Assembly: GCF_015666175.1 (NCBI RefSeq)
Contig: NZ_JADPIE010000004.1
Location: 317,051-381,050, forward strand
Origin: Halonatronomonas betaini
GTDB lineage: Bacteria > Bacillota > Halanaerobiia > Halanaerobiales > Halarsenatibacteraceae
Length of the DNA: 64,000 nucleotides
Direction of reading: 5' to 3'
A model generated the notes under the pieces. The model was given only the letters and a program-made list of their open reading frames with translations, had not been told where the DNA came from and did not search any database. Each line of letters opens with the position of its first letter. The stretch's first letter is position 1. This document shows, piece after piece, positions 62,545 to 64,000 of this stretch. A program made the position numbers and the translations under genes.

Positions 62545-63699
62545 TTGAAAAGAAAATCAACAATAATATTGTTTTTAGTTTTAACTATGGTATTTTCATT
62601 GAACCTAGCAAATGTTTATGGTTTTGATCTTGGGGCTTATTCTGCTATATTAATTGAAGCTGAAACTGGTCAGGTATTATATGAGCATAATGCAGATGAA
62701 GAATTACCCCCAGCAAGCATAACTAAAACTATGGCTATGCTTATTGCAATGGAGGCAATTGAATCAGGGGAGGTTTCACTTGAAGATACTGTAACAGTTA
62801 GTAGGTATGCTGAATCTATGGGAGGCTCTCAAATTTTCCTAGACGCGGGCACAGAATTAACTATTGAGGATTTATTAAAAGCAGTTACAGTTGCTTCAGC
62901 TAATGATGCAAGTGTGGCTTTGGCTGAAGGAATTTCAGGCTCATATTATTCATTTGTAGATAAAATGAATGAGAGAGCCAAAGAATTAAAAATGGAAAAT
63001 ACAAATTTTCGAAATACAACAGGATTGCCTGAGGCAGAGCATTATACAACTGCTAGAGATATAACAAAAATGTCGCAAAAAGTTATTAAATACCCTGAAA
63101 TAAGAGAATGGGGCCAGATTTGGGTTGATTATATAGATCTTCCAAATAGGCAGGCTATGTTAACTAATACAAATAGGCTTATTTTGAATTATCAAGGTAT
63201 GGATGGTATCAAAACAGGCCATACTTCTGAAGCAGGTTATGGATTAGCATCTTCAGCTGTTCGAGATGATATGAGATTGATTTCTGTAGTGTTAAAAGCA
63301 GAATCAGAATCTGAAAGACAGGAGCTTACGACCAGACTTTTAGATTATGGATTTAATAATTTTCGCCAACAAACTTTGATATCAGATGATGAGGCCATCC
63401 ATAATGTTGAGATTCCAGGAAGTAGAAATGGAACAGCTTCTGTTAGGGTTGCCCAAGATTTGAATGTTGTTATTCCTAGGAATGATGACTATGAAACAGA
63501 ATTGAATTATTATATAGAAGAAGAATATGATTTTCCAATTTTAGAAGGAGAAACTGTTGGAGAAGTCGGTGTTAAAATGAATGGGCAAGAAATTTCAAGA
63601 AAAGAAATAGTTGCTGCAGAAGAAATTAATAGAGCAAATATATTTACTAGATTATTTAGAGGTGCAGCAAATACAGTTAGAGATTTTATTAATAGATAA
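62545..63699 (+). CDS. dacF: D-alanyl-D-alanine carboxypeptidase (DacF-type)
   Basis: Low-molecular-weight penicillin-binding protein that trims D-Ala from peptidoglycan side chains. 384 aa with signal peptide (TIILFLVLTMVFSLNLANVYG). Active-site motifs: SxxK in PPASITKTMAMLIA, SxN in ASANDASVALAE, and KTG in GIKTGHTSEAGYGLA. The C-terminal part is the usual beta-rich domain (PBP5_C) ending with an amphipathic anchor (NIFTRLFRGAANTVRDFI). TTG 62545 has AGGAGATG upstream and is 6 bp after mazG. A hairpin follows. Confidence 0.94.
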   Translation: MKRKSTIILFLVLTMVFSLNLANVYGFDLGAYSAILIEAETGQVLYEHNADEELPPASITKTMAMLIAMEAIESGEVSLEDTVTVSRYAESMGGSQIFLDAGTELTIEDLLKAVTVASANDASVALAEGISGSYYSFVDKMNERAKELKMENTNFRNTTGLPEAEHYTTARDITKMSQKVIKYPEIREWGQIWVDYIDLPNRQAMLTNTNRLILNYQGMDGIKTGHTSEAGYGLASSAVRDDMRLISVVLKAESESERQELTTRLLDYGFNNFRQQTLISDDEAIHNVEIPGSRNGTASVRVAQDLNVVIPRNDDYETELNYYIEEEYDFPILEGETVGEVGVKMNGQEISRKEIVAAEEINRANIFTRLFRGAANTVRDFINR

Positions 63700-63730
63700 A
63701 CATTAATTATTTTTTAGTTTACTATATTAA

Positions 63731-63758
63731 AAGTAGAGCCAGATTTCTGGCTCTACTT
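63731..63758 (+). terminator. terminator-like hairpin after dacF
   Basis: AAGTAGAGCCAG / CTGGCTCTACTT perfect 12-bp stem, ATTT loop; the T-tract after it is short. Confidence 0.7.
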
Positions 63759-63783
63759 AATACTAAAAAATTCGAGAAAAGTC

Positions 63784-63812
63784 TTGACAGAGAAGCAGGC
63801 AGATGTTAGTAT
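63784..63812 (+). promoter_or_regulatory. first of twin promoters (probable rRNA operon P1)
   Basis: TTGACA (63784-63789), 17-bp spacer, TAGTAT (63807-63812). The whole unit from TTGAC to GTCGC is matched without gaps 83 bp downstream. Confidence 0.65.
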
Positions 63813-63866
63813 AATACTTGTCGCGTGAAAAAAGAGTAATTGAGTTGAAAAAGTTTTAAAAAAGAC

Positions 63867-63895
63867 TTGACGAAAAGCGGCAGAGATGATATGAT
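63867..63895 (+). promoter_or_regulatory. second of twin promoters (probable rRNA operon P2)
   Basis: TTGACG (63867-63872), 17-bp spacer, TATGAT (63890-63895), then GTCGCC as in the first promoter. Confidence 0.75.
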
Positions 63896-63902
63896 AATAA
63901 TC

Positions 63903-64000
63903 GTCGCCTGAGAGAAAAGGCGACAGAAAAGAACCTTGAAAAATGGATAGCAACCAGCCGAGAAAGATAGGCGGAAACCCGGAAAGTTGATGTAAGAGTT
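63903..64000 (+). other. leader region of a probable rRNA operon, truncated by the window end
   Basis: GTCGCC / GGCGAC (63903-63908 and 63919-63924) is a leader hairpin, followed by a non-coding purine-rich leader. No 16S sequence is seen yet; rRNA assignment rests on the twin strong promoters and the non-coding leader. Confidence 0.5.

Noticed and set aside
1..64000. Prophage, insertion sequence or tRNA genes
   Set aside because: No transposase, integrase or phage proteins and no tRNA-like cloverleaf were recognised; the gene content is chromosomal throughout. A tRNA scan could still find one I missed.

Overview
The window is an almost gap-free, gene-dense stretch of a low-GC Firmicutes-type chromosome, with AT-rich spacers, strong GGAGG ribosome sites, SpoVG, SpoVB-like and BioY genes. 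The selenocysteine-containing glycine/sarcosine/betaine reductase system, a BCCT betaine-type transporter and many acidic proteins suggest a halophilic strict anaerobe, most likely of the Halanaerobiales. That assignment is inference; no rRNA gene lies inside the window.

Layout. 1-4474: the tail of a PhoR-like kinase, then pstS-pstC-pstA-pstB-phoU under two 11-bp-periodic Pho boxes; pstB carries a one-base frameshift. 4556-9335: a cation efflux protein, a glycosyltransferase, a PHP phosphoesterase, a small membrane protein that appears to start at ATT, and a YibE/F membrane protein flanked on both sides by unusual 11-bp tandem arrays. 9707-14412: a membrane protein, the MrfA-MrfB DNA-repair pair and another membrane protein. 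14508-15812: a methionine sulfoxide reductase that reads through a TGA as selenocysteine (MsrB-MsrA fusion). 15930-19303: a solute-binding protein coupled to a membrane HD-GYP protein.

19458-29516 is the selenium-dependent reductase region: grdA (Sec), a GrdE/G/I-type proprotein, a GrdB/F/H-type subunit (Sec), a BCCT transporter, a TetR regulator, a thioredoxin reductase with an extra thioredoxin-like domain, thioredoxin, grdC and grdD. Together they would import a methylated amine such as betaine (or use glycine or sarcosine), reduce it with thioredoxin electrons and yield acetyl phosphate. tdh-kbl at 45943-48173 could feed glycine and acetyl-CoA from threonine into the same metabolism.

29884-43806: an alpha-glucan phosphorylase, a 1069-residue STAND/TPR/BTAD regulator, then a catabolic-looking island: alpha/beta hydrolase divergent from livHMGF and a binding protein, followed by a KAS III-like enzyme, a FabG-like reductase and a CoA-transferase. 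An 18-bp inverted repeat made of 11-bp-spaced half sites sits between the divergent genes. This is the best candidate for an undescribed system in the window.

43916-63699 is mostly housekeeping: PspC/LiaF-like envelope proteins, bioY, tdh-kbl, an MBL hydrolase, ispE, glnA, an AIR-synthase-like protein, spoVG, glmU, prs, rplY, pth, mfd, a SpoVB-like flippase, mazG (also apparently with an ATT start) and a D,D-carboxypeptidase. The window ends in twin promoters and a leader that look like the start of an rRNA operon.
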